Source: Nitrobacter vulgaris (GTDB taxonomy: Bacteria; Pseudomonadota; Alphaproteobacteria; Rhizobiales; Xanthobacteraceae). From it: DNA of 64,000 nucleotides. Under the pieces are notes generated by a model, which was not told the origin of the DNA, ran no database searches, and was given only the letters and a program-made list of their open reading frames with translations. Made by a program: the position numbers and the translations under genes. The stretch covers positions 43,293-107,292 of the forward strand of contig NZ_MWPQ01000058.1 of assembly GCF_002028545.1 (NCBI RefSeq), in the 5' to 3' direction. This document shows positions 63,099-64,000 of this stretch, one piece after another (the first letter of the stretch is position 1; each line of letters starts with the position of its first letter).

Positions 63099-63353
63099 CG
63101 GTCCTCATTGGTGTCAGCCCAACGCTTCGTCACTTTAGACGATAAGTAGATTCGCGAAGATTAAAGGGTAGTGTTAACGCTGCGTAAGTTGCTCGCCAGG
63201 AATTCAACGGACCGGTGAGAATGATCACTGATCCTGCCAACACGCGTGGAGACAAAGCGCGAATGTGTTAGAACCCAGCATCAAAGCTTTTCGCGAATTG
63301 CGAGTCGCGAATTTCTGATGATTTCCATTCTTTTGTGCCAGCTAGGCGGCATC

Positions 63354-63731
63354 ATGAAACAGCGGACATTGGTCTTTGGGTCGAGATGGGTCTTCGGGTC
63401 GACATGCCTTGTTGCATTTTTAACGGCCTGGACCGCTCCGGGACACGCGCAGCCGACGGTCGTGGGGCCGACATCTTCCCCGCCATTCACGGCAACGCTT
63501 TCAAACAACATCCCGTTGGCTATCGGTATGGATGAAATAACTGCCGCATATGCACTCGGCGGGTCACTGAACTACATTGAAGGCCCTCCCGGCGACGAAG
63601 TATTTCTAGCGCTCCGAAACTTCAGCGCCAGCGGCTTCTTCAACCAAAAGCATAGACTCTATTTGCAGTTCCGCAGAGGACGTCTCGTGGGCTGGAAGGG
63701 CGATTGGGGCCATAACTGGATGTGGCGATAA
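63354..63731 (+). CDS. Small secreted protein of unknown function
   Basis: A 125-residue protein with a clear signal peptide (WVFGSTCLVAFLTAWTAPGHAQ) and a mature part of about 90 residues, ending QFRRGRLVGWKGDWGHNWMWR. No domain is recognised. ATG 63354 is chosen because it opens the signal peptide; in-frame codons back to 63246 give a poor leader. The mature part has a beta-rich look. Confidence 0.65.
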   Translation: MKQRTLVFGSRWVFGSTCLVAFLTAWTAPGHAQPTVVGPTSSPPFTATLSNNIPLAIGMDEITAAYALGGSLNYIEGPPGDEVFLALRNFSASGFFNQKHRLYLQFRRGRLVGWKGDWGHNWMWR

Positions 63732-63863
63732 CTGCGGCTATCGTCGAGAGGAATAGCAATTGGCTTGCATCCCGCCGTAAGGTCAGATGTCGCGGCCCAT
63801 CGATCTGGTCGGCGTGCGCGCCTCGCCTTCTTCGCCGGACATCTCAGGAGTAAGAACGGCGCC

Positions 63864-63921
63864 TCAGAACCAGCGTTCGTCGACGAGGACGGTGTCGCCG
63901 GGGCTGAGCGGCGTAGCGGGG
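63864..63921 (-). CDS. Polysaccharide export protein, C-terminal tail only
   Basis: Read leftward, the last codons PATPLSPGDTVLVDERWF and stop are the typical end of a Wza-like polysaccharide export (SLBB) protein. The frame runs into a poly-G/C stretch that is probably misread sequence, so the upstream part cannot be followed. Confidence 0.55.
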
Positions 63922-64000
63922 GGGGGGGGGAGACGGTGATGAGGGACGGCCCCCGGCCCTGGGGGGGGGCTGGCCCTTCTACACACCTCAGCTCGCCGAC

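Noticed and set aside
1..64000. CRISPR array or restriction-modification / classical anti-phage system
   Set aside because: No regularly spaced repeats and no recognisable Cas, methyltransferase or abortive-infection gene were seen.

Overview
The window looks like chromosomal DNA from a high-GC alphaproteobacterium of the Bradyrhizobium / Afipia / Rhodopseudomonas group (Nitrobacteraceae). The evidence is the protein flavour, a candidate EcfG-type general-stress promoter before otsA, and two copies of a palindromic intergenic element of the type I associate with this group. This placement is inference from one window.

Layout. (1) 1-4950: the tail of an MFS transporter, then otsB, a GH15 glucosidase and otsA, a trehalose and stress-carbohydrate cluster. 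(2) 5312-8428: tRNA-Ser(GGA), then decayed DNA (a frameshifted IS21 istB, a VCBS-like scrap, an acyl-CoA dehydrogenase scrap) and an intact single-domain globin. (3) 8511-21035: a nearly complete phenylacetate (paa) regulon. It has a fused hydratase/dehydrogenase facing paaG-paaI-paaK, a TetR regulator (paaR), and a leftward operon paaJ'-paaA-B-C-D-E, an extra PaaA/PaaC-like protein, then paaZ. The thiolase gene paaJ has lost its middle. Both divergent or leading promoters carry the same 17-bp TetR-type operator. The last 14 bases of the tRNA-Ser gene recur at 21397, just beyond the cluster, so 5.4-21.4 kb may be an old tRNA-associated island. (4) 22474-27314: a CzcCBA-like metal efflux operon (CzcI-like, CzcB, CzcA) with no outer-membrane partner in the window. 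(5) 27503-33261: a flavin reductase facing an AhpD-like protein, an acyl-CoA-dehydrogenase-fold enzyme and a NitT/TauT-type ABC importer, probably a module for taking up and oxidising a small organic compound. (6) 33833-52346: an 18.5-kb Tc (toxin complex) locus. It encodes a 3404-residue TcA with a PA14-like insert and cysteine clusters, and a 2691-residue fused TcB-TcC carrying a C-terminal payload I do not recognise. (7) 52995-55985: a likely cobalamin riboswitch before a BtuCDF-like ABC importer, then a porin and an exbD/tonB remnant. (8) 59232-61510: an endonuclease/exonuclease/phosphatase-family enzyme followed by a DUF2235 (Tle1-like) hydrolase. (9) 61792-63921: tRNA-Arg(CCG), an HD-GYP protein with a degenerate receiver, a small secreted protein, and the tail of a polysaccharide export gene next to poly-G runs that look like contig-end errors.

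The most unusual element is the Tc toxin locus. Its payload module combines a possible (D/E)xK nuclease-like core, a Gly/Ala-rich hydrophobic stretch and a terminal CxxCH motif. Also worth following are the collapsed paaJ, the tRNA-derived repeat around the paa cluster, the candidate cobalamin riboswitch and the EcfG promoter before otsA.
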